DNA from: Pseudomonas poae
Lineage (GTDB): Bacteria > Pseudomonadota > Gammaproteobacteria > Pseudomonadales > Pseudomonadaceae
DNA length: 64,000 nucleotides
Direction of reading: 5' to 3'
NCBI GenBank assembly: GCA_004000515.1
Contig: CP034537.1
Location: forward strand, 2,928,001 to 2,992,000
The translations under genes and the position numbers were made by a program. Positions 1-8,981 of the stretch are shown here, one piece after another (positions within the stretch are counted from its first letter, which is position 1; the number at the start of each line of letters is the position of its first letter). The notes beneath the pieces were generated by a model. That model was not told the DNA's origin and ran no database searches. It was given only the letters and a program-made list of their open reading frames with translations.

Positions 1-883
1 CTAAAGAAGGCCGCTGGATCAACATCGGCCGCCTGGACATCAACACCACCGGCTTGCTGATGTTCACCACCGACGGTGAGCTGGCCAACCGCCTGATGCA
101 CCCGTCCTACGAGATGGACCGCGAATACGCCGTGCGTGTGCGTGGTGAAGTCGATGACGAGATGATCGAGCGCCTCAAGGCTGGCGTAGTGCTGGAAGAC
201 GGCCCGGCCAAGTTCACCGACATCAAGCAAGCGCCCGGTGGCGAAGGTTTCAACCACTGGTACCACTGCGTGGTGATGGAAGGCCGTAACCGTGAAGTAC
301 GTCGCCTGTGGGAGTCCCAGGGCCTGGTGGTCAGCCGCCTGAAGCGCGTGCGTTTCGGCCCGGTGTTCCTGAACTCCGACCTGCCGATGGTCGCTGGCGC
401 GAAATGAGCCAGTACGAAGTCGACATCCTCAGTGCCGAAGTCGGCCTGACGCCGGTCGCCATGCCGCAGATGAACGCCAAGAGCAAAGACAAGCTTGAGC
501 GTATGCAGCGCAAATCGTCGCGCCCTGTGGCGCGTACCGAGCGTGTTGCCCGCACTCTGCGCCCGGCGCTGAATGCACCGGCAACCGGCGGTCGCATCTC
601 CCGTGAACCGCAGATCGAAGGCGAGCGTCGTCCAACTGCGCCATCGCGTCAGGAAGGCGAGCGTGCTCCACGTGCGCCACGTCCGGCTCCGGCGGGTGGT
701 CGCAGCAATCGCGGTGAGGCGGATCGCCCAGCCGATAACGCCAGCACCAAGCGTCCGGCCAAGCCAGCGGCAAACAAGCGCCCTGGCCCGAAACTGGTCG
801 CAGACGAGCCGTCGGGCAAGCGCCGTGGCGCGCCGGCCGGTTCCGGTCAGCGTCCTGGTTTTGGTCGCAAGAAGCCGCAGTGA
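1..883 (+). CDS. rluB: 23S rRNA pseudouridine synthase RluB, 5'-truncated, one frameshift
   Basis: RluB isomerises one uridine in helix 80-90 of 23S rRNA to pseudouridine. The window opens inside the catalytic domain: the frame starting at base 3 reads [17 protein letters not shown], a signature stretch of the RluB/RsuA family in which the D of GRLD is the catalytic aspartate. After the catalytic domain the protein ends in a long basic, Arg/Pro/Ala-rich low-complexity tail, as in pseudomonad RluB. The frame is broken at about 385-392: the first frame stops at 405-407, while the tail ([12 protein letters not shown]...) continues in another frame to the stop at 881-883. Restoring one G after CTGCCGATGG rejoins them. 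The start codon lies outside the window. Confidence 0.93.
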
Positions 884-900
884 TCATTTGATCGCGGCAT

Positions 901-934
901 AAAAAACGCCAACCCTAGGGTTGGCGTTTTTTTT
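901..934 (+). terminator. Rho-independent terminator of rluB
   Basis: An 11-bp GC-rich stem (AACGCCAACCC pairing with GGGTTGGCGTT, three-base loop) is followed by a T run, 20 bases after the rluB stop. It has an A run on the other side, so it could work in both directions. Confidence 0.9.
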
Positions 935-946
935 GTTAATACGGTC

Positions 947-984
947 AAAAACTGTGGGAGCGGCAAGCCCGCTCCCACAGTTTT
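947..984. repeat. Short REP-type palindrome
   Basis: Inverted repeat AAAACTGTGGGAGC...GCTCCCACAGTTTT with a GGCAAGCCC core. It is the shortest copy of the GTGGGAGC palindrome family found throughout the window. Confidence 0.75.
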
Positions 985-1090
985 TTCAGCGGCTGTAACG
1001 CCGATTTTCCGGCCCGTAACGATTGGTTTACGGCTTGCCTGAGTATTCATTGGCTTGCTGGACTCTGTAAAAAATCCCTGACACTTCGTC

Positions 1091-1113
1091 GCACGCACCA
1101 CTCAGGTGCGTGC
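1091..1113. other. Perfect 9-bp hairpin in the permease upstream region
   Basis: GCACGCACC, loop ACTCA, GGTGCGTGC. It lies in the 517-base stretch between rluB and the permease, just upstream of a TACAAT box at 1132-1137 that could be a -10 element. It could be a regulator site or an RNA hairpin; nothing in the sequence decides which. The rest of 1140-1276 shows no gene. Confidence 0.4.
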
Positions 1114-1276
1114 CCAATCTGTTTGGCGGTGTACAATGCGCCGCGTTTTACTGTGACCCCCCTTGCGTATCCACGCAAAAGGCCAAGACCTCGGGGTTTA
1201 CCCACCCTGATCACTCCGCCTGGCCACGAGCCAGACGGGTTCGATTTCGTCACAGATAAAAACAAACAGGTGACGC

Positions 1277-1339
1277 ATGACCGTTAGAAAGACGCTGTAT
1301 TCCTGGTGCCTGCGCTGGGGTTTGAGCGGCGCTGCTTGA
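1277..1339 (+). CDS. Possible 20-residue aromatic leader peptide upstream of the permease
   Basis: A short frame with ATG at 1277 and an AGGTGA ribosome site ending about four bases before it encodes MTVRKTLYSWCLRWGLSGAA. It contains one Tyr and two Trp codons in its middle. It ends 61 bases before the start of an AroP-type permease gene. This layout would suit translation-coupled attenuation by aromatic amino acids. No clear competing terminator and antiterminator pair was found by eye, so the role is inference. Confidence 0.4.
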   Translation: MTVRKTLYSWCLRWGLSGAA

Positions 1340-1400
1340 GTCGAGACTCACGGCAGCCACGTGCATTCAACATCATCAAACCTTGCGTGAGACCCTTTTC

Positions 1401-2822
1401 ATGAGTGGACCCCATTCCTCTTCAGGCGAGCTGAAACGCGGCCTGAAAAATCGTCATATCCAGTTGATCGCCCTCGGTGGCGCCATCGGTACCGGCCTGT
1501 TCCTGGGCTCGGCCGGGGTGCTCAAGTCCGCTGGCCCGTCGATGATCCTGGGTTATGCCATCTGCGGCTTTATCGCCTTCATGATCATGCGCCAACTCGG
1601 CGAAATGATCGTCGAGGAGCCGGTGGCCGGCTCCTTCAGCCACTTTGCCCACAAGTATTGGGGCGGTTTCGCTGGCTTCCTGTCGGGCTGGAACTGCTGG
1701 ATCTTGTACATCCTGGTGGGCATGTCGGAGCTGACGGCCGTTGGTAAGTACGTGCACTACTGGTGGCCGGAGATCCCGACCTGGGTCTCGGCAGCCGCAT
1801 TCTTCGTGCTGATCAACCTGATCAACCTGGCCAACGTCAAAGTGTTCGGTGAGGCCGAGTTCTGGTTCGCCATCATCAAGGTCGTGGCCATCGTCGGCAT
1901 GATCGCGCTGGGCAGCTACCTGTTGGTCAGCGGCAGCGGCGGCCCGCAAGCGTCGGTGAGCAACCTGTGGGAGCACGGCGGCTTCTTCCCACACGGCGTG
2001 GGCGGGTTGGTGATGGCCATGGCGATCATCATGTTTTCCTTCGGCGGCCTGGAAATGCTCGGTTTTACTGCTGCAGAGGCTGACCAGCCGCGCACCGTGA
2101 TTCCGAAAGCGATCAACCAGGTGATCTACCGTATCCTGATCTTCTACATCGGCGCCCTGGTGGTGCTGTTGTCGCTGACGCCCTGGGACAGCCTGTTGGA
2201 AACTCTCAACGCCTCTGGTGATGCCTACAGCGGCAGCCCGTTCGTGCAAGTGTTCTCCATGCTGGGCAGCAATACCGCGGCGCATATCCTCAACTTCGTG
2301 GTATTGACCGCCGCGCTGTCGGTGTACAACAGCGGCACCTACTGCAACAGCCGCATGTTGCTGGGCATGGCTGAGCAGGGCGATGCGCCTAAAGCGTTGG
2401 CCAAGATCGACAAGCGTGGCGTGCCGGTGCGCTCTATCCTCGCCTCGGCGGCCATCACCCTGGTGGCCGTGCTGATGAACTACCTGATCCCGCAACACGC
2501 GCTGGAACTGCTGATGTCGCTGGTAGTGGCCACGCTGGTGATCAACTGGGCGATGATCAGCTTTTCCCACTTCAAGTTCCGCCAGCACATGAACCGCACC
2601 GGCCAGGTGCCGTTGTTCAAGGCGCTGTGGTACCCGTACGGCAACTATGTCTGCCTGGCGTTCGTGGTGTTTATCCTGGTGATCATGCTGATGATTCCCG
2701 GCATTCAGGTGTCGGTGTACGCGATCCCGGTATGGGTGGCGTTCATGGCGGTGTGTTACGGCATCAAGAATCGGCGCAAGGCCAAAGCAGCACTGAGCCC
2801 AACGGCGACGGTTCTGGAGTAG
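1401..2822 (+). CDS. Aromatic amino-acid permease, AroP/PheP type (APC superfamily)
   Basis: A proton-driven inner-membrane importer of the amino-acid transporter family, most like AroP/PheP, which carry Phe, Tyr and Trp. The 473-residue protein has the family N-terminal signature GLKNRHIQLIALGGAIGTGLFLG, given here only in part: RHIQLIALGGAIGTGLF at about residues 15-31. About twelve hydrophobic segments follow, with a short polar C terminus. The ATG at 1401 was chosen because the TTG 18 bases upstream has no ribosome site and adds unlike sequence. A terminator follows at 2843. The upstream leader peptide rich in Tyr and Trp codons fits an aromatic substrate, but exact specificity cannot be read from sequence. 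Confidence 0.85.
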   Translation: MSGPHSSSGELKRGLKNRHIQLIALGGAIGTGLFLGSAGVLKSAGPSMILGYAICGFIAFMIMRQLGEMIVEEPVAGSFSHFAHKYWGGFAGFLSGWNCWILYILVGMSELTAVGKYVHYWWPEIPTWVSAAAFFVLINLINLANVKVFGEAEFWFAIIKVVAIVGMIALGSYLLVSGSGGPQASVSNLWEHGGFFPHGVGGLVMAMAIIMFSFGGLEMLGFTAAEADQPRTVIPKAINQVIYRILIFYIGALVVLLSLTPWDSLLETLNASGDAYSGSPFVQVFSMLGSNTAAHILNFVVLTAALSVYNSGTYCNSRMLLGMAEQGDAPKALAKIDKRGVPVRSILASAAITLVAVLMNYLIPQHALELLMSLVVATLVINWAMISFSHFKFRQHMNRTGQVPLFKALWYPYGNYVCLAFVVFILVIMLMIPGIQVSVYAIPVWVAFMAVCYGIKNRRKAKAALSPTATVLE

Positions 2823-2842
2823 GGGTCTGCCCGTAAACAAAG

Positions 2843-2867
2843 AACCCGGCGTTTTGCCGGGTTTTTT
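2843..2867 (+). terminator. Rho-independent terminator of the permease gene
   Basis: Stem AACCCGGC with GCCGGGTT, loop GTTTT, then a run of six T. It lies about 20 bases after the permease stop. Confidence 0.9.
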
Positions 2868-2927
2868 GTTGGCGCGGGCAGGTTAGACTCGCGCCTCGTT
2901 TACATTTGTTCCTGGCTCGGAGGCCCC

Positions 2928-3612
2928 ATGCAGCATACCGATATCGACGGCGGCACCTTGCAACGCGACGAGCTGGAAGACTTGATCGACCAGCACAGCG
3001 GCCCCTTGCGCCTGATTGGCGTCGACCTGAGTGGTGCCGATCTGTCGCGGATGGTGCTTGAGCACTGGGTCTTCGAACGCTGCATCCTCATCCAGACCTC
3101 CTTCCTCGGCTCGCGTCTGGAAGGCACCCAGTGGAAAAGTTGCCGTGCCAGCCACGCCATTTTCGAAGCGGCCAACCTGCTGGAAGCGCAATTCCACAGC
3201 TGCGACCTGAACAACACCCGTTGGCAGCGCAGCAAACTGCCCCAAGCGAGTTTTTGAGCACTGCAAGCTGACCGGCGCCAACTTCACCCATTGCGCATCC
3301 CTGGGGCTGAGTTTCAGCGAAACCCGACTGAACAGCGCCTTTCTGTCCGGGTTGTCGTTTGCTCGGACTGTGCTGAACAACCTGGATTTCTCCGACAGTG
3401 ACTTGTCGGACGCTGACTTTCGCAAGGCTGAACTGATCGACTGCAGCCTGGCCCACGCCCGTATCAACGGCGCCAATTTCGCCGGAGCCGACTTGCGTGG
3501 CGCAGATTTGAGCGGGTTTCGCCTCAATGATGCCAAACTGTTCAAAGGCGCCGTGATTTCCAAAGCCCAGGCGTCGATGTTGCTGTCCGAGTTGGGCCTG
3601 TCCGTTGCCTAA
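2928..3612 (+). CDS. Pentapeptide-repeat protein (Qnr/McbG-like), one frameshift
   Basis: When joined, the reading frames give about 227 residues made of A(D/N)LXX-type five-residue repeats: GADLS, GTQWKS, EAANLLEAQF, GANFTH, FADLRGADLSG and similar. This right-handed beta-helix fold is shared with Qnr and McbG, which mimic DNA and shield gyrase; many relatives have no known role. The frame stops at 3255-3257 in a run of five T. Reading on after removing one T (AGT TTT GAG CAC) continues the repeats smoothly to the stop at 3610-3612. The length is close to Qnr proteins (about 215-225), but resistance function is not shown by sequence alone. Confidence 0.8.
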
Positions 3613-3624
3613 GGTTTTTGATTG

Positions 3625-4039
3625 ATGCTGGTGATTTCCAACAATGTGCACCTCCCCGATGCCGAGATCGAGCTGACCGCCATTCGCGCCCAAGGCGCAG
3701 GCGGGCAGAACGTCAACAAGGTGTCGAGTGCGGTGCACCTGCGTTTTGATATACCGGGCTCGTCGCTGCCGGAGTTCTACAAGGAGCGGCTGCTGGCGCT
3801 GCGCGACAGCCGCATCACCAGTGACGGTGTGTTGGTGCTCAAGGCCCAGCAATACCGGACCCAGGAGCAAAATCGCGCGGATGCGTTGGAGCGTTTGGTG
3901 GCGTTGATCCTCAGCGCCACCAAAGTGGAGAAAAAAGCGTCGGCCGACCAAGCCAACCCTGGGCTCGAAAAAGCGTCGACTCGAATCCAAGACCAAGCGC
4001 GGCACCATCAAGGCCGGACGCGGCAAGGTAGACTTTTAG
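3625..4039 (+). CDS. arfB: Peptidyl-tRNA hydrolase ArfB (YaeJ), ribosome rescue, one frameshift
   Basis: ArfB enters stalled ribosomes lacking a stop codon and hydrolyses peptidyl-tRNA with its GGQ motif. [12 protein letters not shown] is visible at about residues 25-36. The basic C-terminal tail that sits in the mRNA channel ([21 protein letters not shown], about the last 21 residues, given here only in outline) is in a different frame from the N-terminal part. The shift is in a run of six A at about 3930-3936; removing one A gives a 137-residue protein of normal family length. ATG at 3625 is preferred to the adjacent TTG. Its stop overlaps the convergent MFS gene by four bases. Confidence 0.9.
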
Positions 4040-5232
4040 TCGCCGCGTGCCTCGCGAGCTTTAGGCGCCTGGCGATACATGTACACGCTCAGCAACAGCC
4101 CACCCAGTGCGCTGAGGGCAGCGAACAGGAAGATCGACGCAAAGCCGAAGCCTGACGCCACGGCACCGGCCAGCGGCCCGGTGATCCCCAGCGACAAGTC
4201 GATGAACAGCGAATAAGCCCCTACTGCCGCGCCTCGGCTGGACGCAGGCACCAGGTTGACCGCCTCCACGCCCAGCGCCGGGAACACCAGGGAAAAGCCA
4301 AACCCACTCAGCGCCGCACCGGCAAGGGCCAGGTTGGCGTCCGGCGCCAGCCATAACAGCAGCAGGCCAAGCACCTCAACCGACAAGCAGGCAATGGCTA
4401 CCCGGAAGCCGCCAATACGGTTGATCAGGTTGCCGAACAGCAAGCGCGCGCCGATAAAACTGGCGCCGAACAGGCTCAGGGCCCATACCGCGTTTTCCCA
4501 ATGCTGGGTGGTGTAATACAAGGTGATGAAGGTGGCGATGGTGCCAAAGCCGATGGAGCCCAGCGCCAATGCGCAACCGTGGGGCAATACCCGGCCCAGC
4601 ACGTTCATGAACGGCAGGCGCACGCCGGCAACAATCGGAGCGGCGACTTTGTTCCAGGCCAACAGCAGGCCAACGATCGCCAGCAAGATGATGCTGACTC
4701 CCATGCTCCACAGCCCGAAGTTGCGCACCAGCAGCACACCCAACGGCGCGCCGACGGCCAGGGCGCCATAACTGGCGATGCCGTTCCAGGAAATCACCTT
4801 GGCGGTGTTTTCCGCACCCACGCGGCCAATGCCCCAGCCGATGGCGCCCGACCCGACCAGGCTTTCTGCGCTGCCCAGCACCAGGCGCCCGACCAGCAGG
4901 CTGCCCAGGCTCACCGCCGGCAGGTTGGAAAACCATGCCGCCAGCAGCATGAACACGCCGCTCAAACCGCAGCCCGCCAGACCAATCAATACCGCGCGCT
5001 TGCTGCCCAGGTTATCGATGATCTTGCCGGCATACGGACGGCTGAGCAGGGTGGCCAGGTATTGCACGCTGATCACCAGCCCGGCAATCACGGCGCCATA
5101 GCCCAGTTGGCTGTGGACATAACCCGGCAATACGGCCAGGGGAATGCCGATATTCAGGTAGCCGATAAAGGTAAACAGCACGATGGAAACGACTTGCAGC
5201 GTGACCGCTAGGGGGCGCTGGGTATCTGGCAT
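4036..5232 (-). CDS. MFS transporter, sugar-efflux/YfcJ-like
   Basis: A 398-residue inner-membrane protein with about twelve hydrophobic helices and an MFS-type loop ([18 protein letters not shown]) between helices 2 and 3 at about residues 64-81. The family exports small molecules, sugars or drugs using the proton gradient; the substrate is not evident. The start ATG at 5232 gives a normal cytosolic N terminus ([10 protein letters not shown]). The 3' end overlaps the end of arfB by four bases, in a tail-to-tail arrangement. Confidence 0.85.
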   Translation of the reverse strand: MPDTQRPLAVTLQVVSIVLFTFIGYLNIGIPLAVLPGYVHSQLGYGAVIAGLVISVQYLATLLSRPYAGKIIDNLGSKRAVLIGLAGCGLSGVFMLLAAWFSNLPAVSLGSLLVGRLVLGSAESLVGSGAIGWGIGRVGAENTAKVISWNGIASYGALAVGAPLGVLLVRNFGLWSMGVSIILLAIVGLLLAWNKVAAPIVAGVRLPFMNVLGRVLPHGCALALGSIGFGTIATFITLYYTTQHWENAVWALSLFGASFIGARLLFGNLINRIGGFRVAIACLSVEVLGLLLLWLAPDANLALAGAALSGFGFSLVFPALGVEAVNLVPASSRGAAVGAYSLFIDLSLGITGPLAGAVASGFGFASIFLFAALSALGGLLLSVYMYRQAPKAREARGD

Positions 5233-5336
5233 GGGAGAGGTCCACTGTCGCAGCAGGTAAAGATAGGCTGCTAATGATACCGGCGCTTTGGCCGGGCCGG
5301 GCGGCTAAAACTTAAAAACTGTCGATCAAAAACGCA

Positions 5337-5507
5337 TCAGGCTTGCGCGGGGGCCAGCAGTTGGGTGGTAACCAGGGCGGCCAGGGCGTTTTCCTGTGTA
5401 CCGAAGCGCTTGAGCAACAGGGCTTGTTTGTCCGCGCTGAGGCGGTTCCAGACTTCGACCATCTGTAACGCAGCGTCGAGTACGGCAGTATCTGGGGTGT
5501 CGGTCAT
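5337..5507 (-). CDS. Small conserved-type hypothetical protein, 56 residues
   Basis: A frame from ATG at 5507 encodes a 56-residue acidic-to-neutral helical protein beginning MTDTPDTAVLDAALQMVEVW and ending QLLAPAQA. It has no membrane segment or motif I recognise. Codon use is like that of the neighbours, with strong third-position GC, which supports real coding. It sits between the MFS gene and another small gene on the same strand, with a 13-bp hairpin just upstream. Confidence 0.6.
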   Translation of the reverse strand: MTDTPDTAVLDAALQMVEVWNRLSADKQALLLKRFGTQENALAALVTTQLLAPAQA

Positions 5508-5533
5508 GGCGGGGGTCTCGGTTCATTCAGGCA

Positions 5534-5567
5534 GTGTGGAAAGCGCTCAAAGCTGCGCTTTCCACAC
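5534..5567. other. Perfect 13-bp hairpin between two small genes
   Basis: GTGTGGAAAGCGC, an eight-base loop, then GCGCTTTCCACAC. There is no T run on either side, so it is not a classical terminator. It lies just after the stop of the 42-residue gene and before the 56-residue gene on the minus strand, and could be a processing or attenuation structure. Confidence 0.6.
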
Positions 5568-5581
5568 GGTCTGGTACGGCG

Positions 5582-5710
5582 TCAGTCCTGGCTTTCGCTG
5601 TCGACTGGTTTTGCTTCTTTGGCCTCAGGCTGCTTGTCGCTGGCCTGCTGCGGTGTTGGCTGCTCTGTAGGGTGCAGGCTTGGGAAGGGGAGATTAGGTA
5701 TCTCGTGCAT
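5582..5710 (-). CDS. Small Pro/Glu-rich hypothetical protein, 42 residues
   Basis: ATG at 5710 is preceded by a strong GAGGAG ribosome site eight bases upstream. The product begins MHEIPNLPFPSLHP and ends KPVDSESQD; it is rich in Pro, Glu, Gln and Lys and probably unstructured. No function is recognisable. The longer frame reaching back to 5857 lacks a ribosome site, and its extra N-terminal part looks non-coding. Confidence 0.5.
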   Translation of the reverse strand: MHEIPNLPFPSLHPTEQPTPQQASDKQPEAKEAKPVDSESQD

Positions 5711-5869
5711 CGTCGTCGCTCCTCGCAAGGTCTGTTTTTTCAATCGCAGGTGATTCCGCGCTCTCAAAAAGCCTTGGCAGGATACAGCACTGCAAATGAC
5801 AAAAAGAATTTTATGTCGGCGGATGTCGGAACTTTCATTCTTTAACGCAAGTGACATGAGGTCACAGGG

Positions 5870-6199
5870 CTAGAAAGGTACCTTGCCGAGGATCATGTCG
5901 CGGTACATCACGAAATCTCCCAATAAGCTGTAGAACGGGTGCTTAAACGTCGCTGGGCGGTTCTTTTCGAAGAAGAAGTGGCCAATCCAGGCAAAGCTGT
6001 AGCCGGCAATCGGCACCGCCAGCAGCAAGCCCAGCGAACCCCGACCAACGGCATAGGCCAAGATGCCAATCACCAGCGTGGTCCCGACAAAATGCAGGCG
6101 TCGGCAGGTGCTGTTGCCGTGCTCACTCAGGTAGTACGGGTAGAACTCGGCGAAGCTGTTGAATTGTTTGACGTTTTCCACGGTAGCCGGCCCTTTCAT
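5870..6199 (-). CDS. Mpo1-like (DUF962) membrane protein
   Basis: A 109-residue protein related to yeast Mpo1/YGL010w, an iron-dependent dioxygenase in the 2-hydroxy fatty-acid alpha-oxidation pathway. Family features visible are FAEFYPYYLSEHGNSTCRRLHFVGT near residues 12-36 (given in outline), with the conserved H residues, and GHFFFEKNRPATF near residues 72-84, separated by two hydrophobic segments. ATG at 6199 was preferred to an upstream TTG. The bacterial role is not established; activity is inferred from the family only. Confidence 0.75.
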   Translation of the reverse strand: MKGPATVENVKQFNSFAEFYPYYLSEHGNSTCRRLHFVGTTLVIGILAYAVGRGSLGLLLAVPIAGYSFAWIGHFFFEKNRPATFKHPFYSLLGDFVMYRDMILGKVPF

Positions 6200-6343
6200 T
6201 GTTGTGCCGCCCAACAGATGTTCGGCGGGGAGCTTATTTGAGTCTAGAGTGATCAGTGGTAACAGCCAGTGACAATAGATGCCACTTTAGTATCCTTGGC
6301 TTTCCTGGCTGCCGTTTTAAGCCTGCTTTATTAAGAAGACGCC

Positions 6344-7401
6344 ATGAGCGAGAGAACAACTTCTGCAAGCTGGGCGATGGGGATAGTCAAGGCGTTGGAA
6401 ATGGACGGCCTGGATTGCCGGGCGCTGTTCAAGCAACTGGGCCTGGACTATGCCGCCCTGAAGGACCCCGATGCGCGGTTCCCGCAAGACTCCATGACGC
6501 GCCTCTGGCAGCGTGCGGTGGAGCTGTCGGGCAACCCGGCGATAGGCCTGAACATGGGCAAGGTAGTGCGCCCGGCATCGTTTCATGTGGCGGGTTATGC
6601 GCTGATGTCCAGCAACACGCTGGCCGAAGGCTTTATGCGCCTGGTGCGCTACCAGCGCATCATCGCCGAAAGCGCCGACCTGAGTTTCCGCCTTTTACCC
6701 GAGGGCTATGCGCTGATTCTGACGGTGCATGGCGACCACCTGCCGCCCACCCGGCAAAGTGCCGAAGCTTCACTCGCCAGCGCGTTGGCACTGTGCGGCT
6801 GGTTGACAGGGCGCACCCTGCAACCGCGCAAAGTCGTGCTGCAAGGCGAGCAACCGGCGGACCTGGCGCCGTATAAACAAGCGTTCCACGCACCGCTGGA
6901 ATTCAATGCCCCTATGATGCGCTGATTTTCGAACGCGCAGATATGGATGCGCCATTGCCTACGGCCAATGAGGCGATGGCGCTGCTGCATGATCGATTTG
7001 CCGGGGAATACCTGGCGCGCTTCTCGGAAAGCCGCGTGACCCATAAGGCACGCCAGGTATTGTGCCGCCTGCTGCCCCAGGGCGAGCCCAAGCGCGAAGT
7101 GGTGGCCCAGACGCTGCACCTGTCCCAGCGCACCTTGCAACGGCGCTTGCAGGAGGAGGGCACCAGCTTCCAGACACTGCTCGATGACACCCGCCGCGAA
7201 CTGGCCGAGCAATACCTGGCGCAGCCCAGCATGACCCTGTTGGAGATTGCCTACCTGCTGGGCTTTGCCGACCCGAGCAATTTTTTCCGCGCGTTTCGCC
7301 GCTGGTTCGATGTCACGCCCGGCGAGTACCGGACGCGATTGCTGGAAGCGTCGGCGGTCAGTGGCGCCAAAACGCCGGGATGCACAGCACAAACACCGTA
7401 A
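6344..7401 (+). CDS. AraC-family transcriptional regulator, one frameshift
   Basis: When joined, about 352 residues: an N-terminal ligand-binding domain of the arabinose-binding/OruR type (about 20-210) and a C-terminal double helix-turn-helix. The HTH carries the AraC signature LLEIAYLLGFADPSNFFRAFRRWFDVTPGEYR, visible in outline over the last 45 residues. The frame is lost at 6905-6925, where GCCCCTATGATG gives an early stop. Restoring one C (GCC CCC TAT GAT GCG CTG) links it to the downstream frame. The 3' end overlaps the convergent trkH gene by 44 bases. The target and effector are unknown. Confidence 0.85.
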
Positions 7402-8812
7402 TGATCTCCAATCGGCCCAGCAACATGCCGAACGACAGGATCCACTTGGCCGCATCCGGCAGGCTGGCGAAGTTGCCGGCCGGGCCGATGGTTTCGCCAA
7501 GGCCCGGGCCGACGCCGGATACCGTACTGGCAGCGCCGGTCAGTGCGGTCATCCAGTCCAGGCCCAGCAGCGACAGGGCCAGGGCGATGGCGCAGATGGT
7601 GATGGCGAAGAAAAACGAAAACGTCAGGATCGACCGTACGATCTCTTCATCGAGACGGTGGCCGTTGTACTTCTGCTTGATCACCGCGCGCGGGTGAATC
7701 AACTGGTTCAAGTTGGCCTTGAGCAAGATATAGGCGACCTGGAAGCGGAAGATCTTGATCCCGCCTGCGGTAGAGCCCGAGCAGCCGCCGACAAAGCCGA
7801 GGTAGAAGAACAGCATCAGTGAGAAGTTGCCCCAGATGCTGTAGTCCCCCAGTGCAAAGCCGGTGGTTGTGACGACCGACGTGACGTTCACTGCCACGTG
7901 GCGCAGCGCGTCCAGCCAGGGCAAATTGGTGGTCCACCAATACCAGGTGCCGAGCACCAGCCACGTCACGATCAACAAACCGAGCAGCCCTTGTACCTGT
8001 TGGTCCTTGATCAGCGCCCGGCGGTTACCGCGCAAGGTGGCGACATACAGGGTGAACGGCAAGCTGCCGAGGATCATCACCACCACCGCCACCCAGTGCA
8101 CCGCCGGTTGTTTCCAGTGGGCCAGGGACTCATCGGAGGTGGAAAAGCCGCCGGTGGAAATCGCCGACATCGCATGGTTGATCGCGTCGAACAGGCCCAT
8201 GCCGGCCCACCAGAACGCCAGGCTGCCGAGGATGGTAATGCCCACGTACGTCGCCACAATCAGCCGCGCCACCATGTGCGAGCGGGGCATGACTTTTTCC
8301 GAGCGGTCCGAGGATTCGGTCTGGAACAGGCGCATGCCACCAATGCGCAGCAACGGCAGGATCGCCACCGCCATGCCGATAAAGCCGATGCCGCCGAGCC
8401 AGTGCAGCAGCGAGCGCCACATCAGGATGCCCGGCGACATGCTGTCCAGCCCGCTCAATACGGTGGAGCCGGTGGCGGTGATGCCGGACATGCTTTCAAA
8501 AAACGAGTCGGTGTAGCTGATGTGCTGGGTCAGCAAAAACGGCAAGGCGGCGAAGATACACACCACCACCCAGCTTGTAACGGTAAGTAGGTACATGTCC
8601 CGGGGACGCAGGTGCACGTGTTCAGGGCGACCGGGAATCACCAGCGCCAGGCCTGCGATAAAAGTGATCAGGCTGGCCCACAGGAACGAGGGCAAGTCGC
8701 GGGTGCGTTCGAAGAACACCAGGGTGGCCATTGGCACGACCATGGCGATCGCGAGGGTGATCAGGAAGATGCCGATGATGAAACCGATGATGCGTAGGGT
8801 CGGCAACGCCAT
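7358..8812 (-). CDS. trkH: Trk potassium transporter membrane subunit TrkH
   Basis: A 484-residue inner-membrane K+ channel subunit that works with the NAD-binding regulator TrkA, which is not in this window. Four repeated membrane-pore-membrane units are visible, with filter-like segments such as GITATGSTVL (about 109-118), AISTGGFST (about 219-227), TTTGFALG (about 320-327) and TVSGVGPGLG (about 436-445). The ATG at 8812 gives the normal N terminus. It is monocistronic by context, and its end overlaps the AraC gene on the other strand. Confidence 0.92.
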   Translation of the reverse strand: MALPTLRIIGFIIGIFLITLAIAMVVPMATLVFFERTRDLPSFLWASLITFIAGLALVIPGRPEHVHLRPRDMYLLTVTSWVVVCIFAALPFLLTQHISYTDSFFESMSGITATGSTVLSGLDSMSPGILMWRSLLHWLGGIGFIGMAVAILPLLRIGGMRLFQTESSDRSEKVMPRSHMVARLIVATYVGITILGSLAFWWAGMGLFDAINHAMSAISTGGFSTSDESLAHWKQPAVHWVAVVVMILGSLPFTLYVATLRGNRRALIKDQQVQGLLGLLIVTWLVLGTWYWWTTNLPWLDALRHVAVNVTSVVTTTGFALGDYSIWGNFSLMLFFYLGFVGGCSGSTAGGIKIFRFQVAYILLKANLNQLIHPRAVIKQKYNGHRLDEEIVRSILTFSFFFAITICAIALALSLLGLDWMTALTGAASTVSGVGPGLGETIGPAGNFASLPDAAKWILSFGMLLGRLEIITVFVLCIPAFWRH

Positions 8813-8934
8813 GAAGTTCGCTCGAGATAGGGCAGAGGCGCCATTCTACCTGGGGTGTGGGGCATGTAAACTGAGGCTAGAAATCGCCACAGGTCAAATG
8901 TGGGTTTTGTGGTGTTTGTTTGACGGGGAAAAGC

Positions 8935-8967
8935 AGGAAAAAAAAGCGACCCGAAGGTCGCTTTTTT
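8935..8967. terminator. Bidirectional Rho-independent terminator
   Basis: AAGCGACC, loop CGAA, GGTCGCTT flanked by A and T runs. It ends the imelysin transcript on the minus strand; nothing on the plus strand needs it. Confidence 0.85.
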
Positions 8968-8981
8968 CAACTCGGCACTGA

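Noticed and set aside
1422..2840. 472-residue frame antisense to the permease
   Set aside because: His/Gln/Arg-rich translation typical of the opposite strand of a GC-rich gene; the permease on the plus strand has clear family motifs.
5582..5857. 91-residue version of the small Pro/Glu-rich protein
   Set aside because: No ribosome site at 5857 and unlike composition in the first 49 residues; the start at 5710 has GAGGAG.
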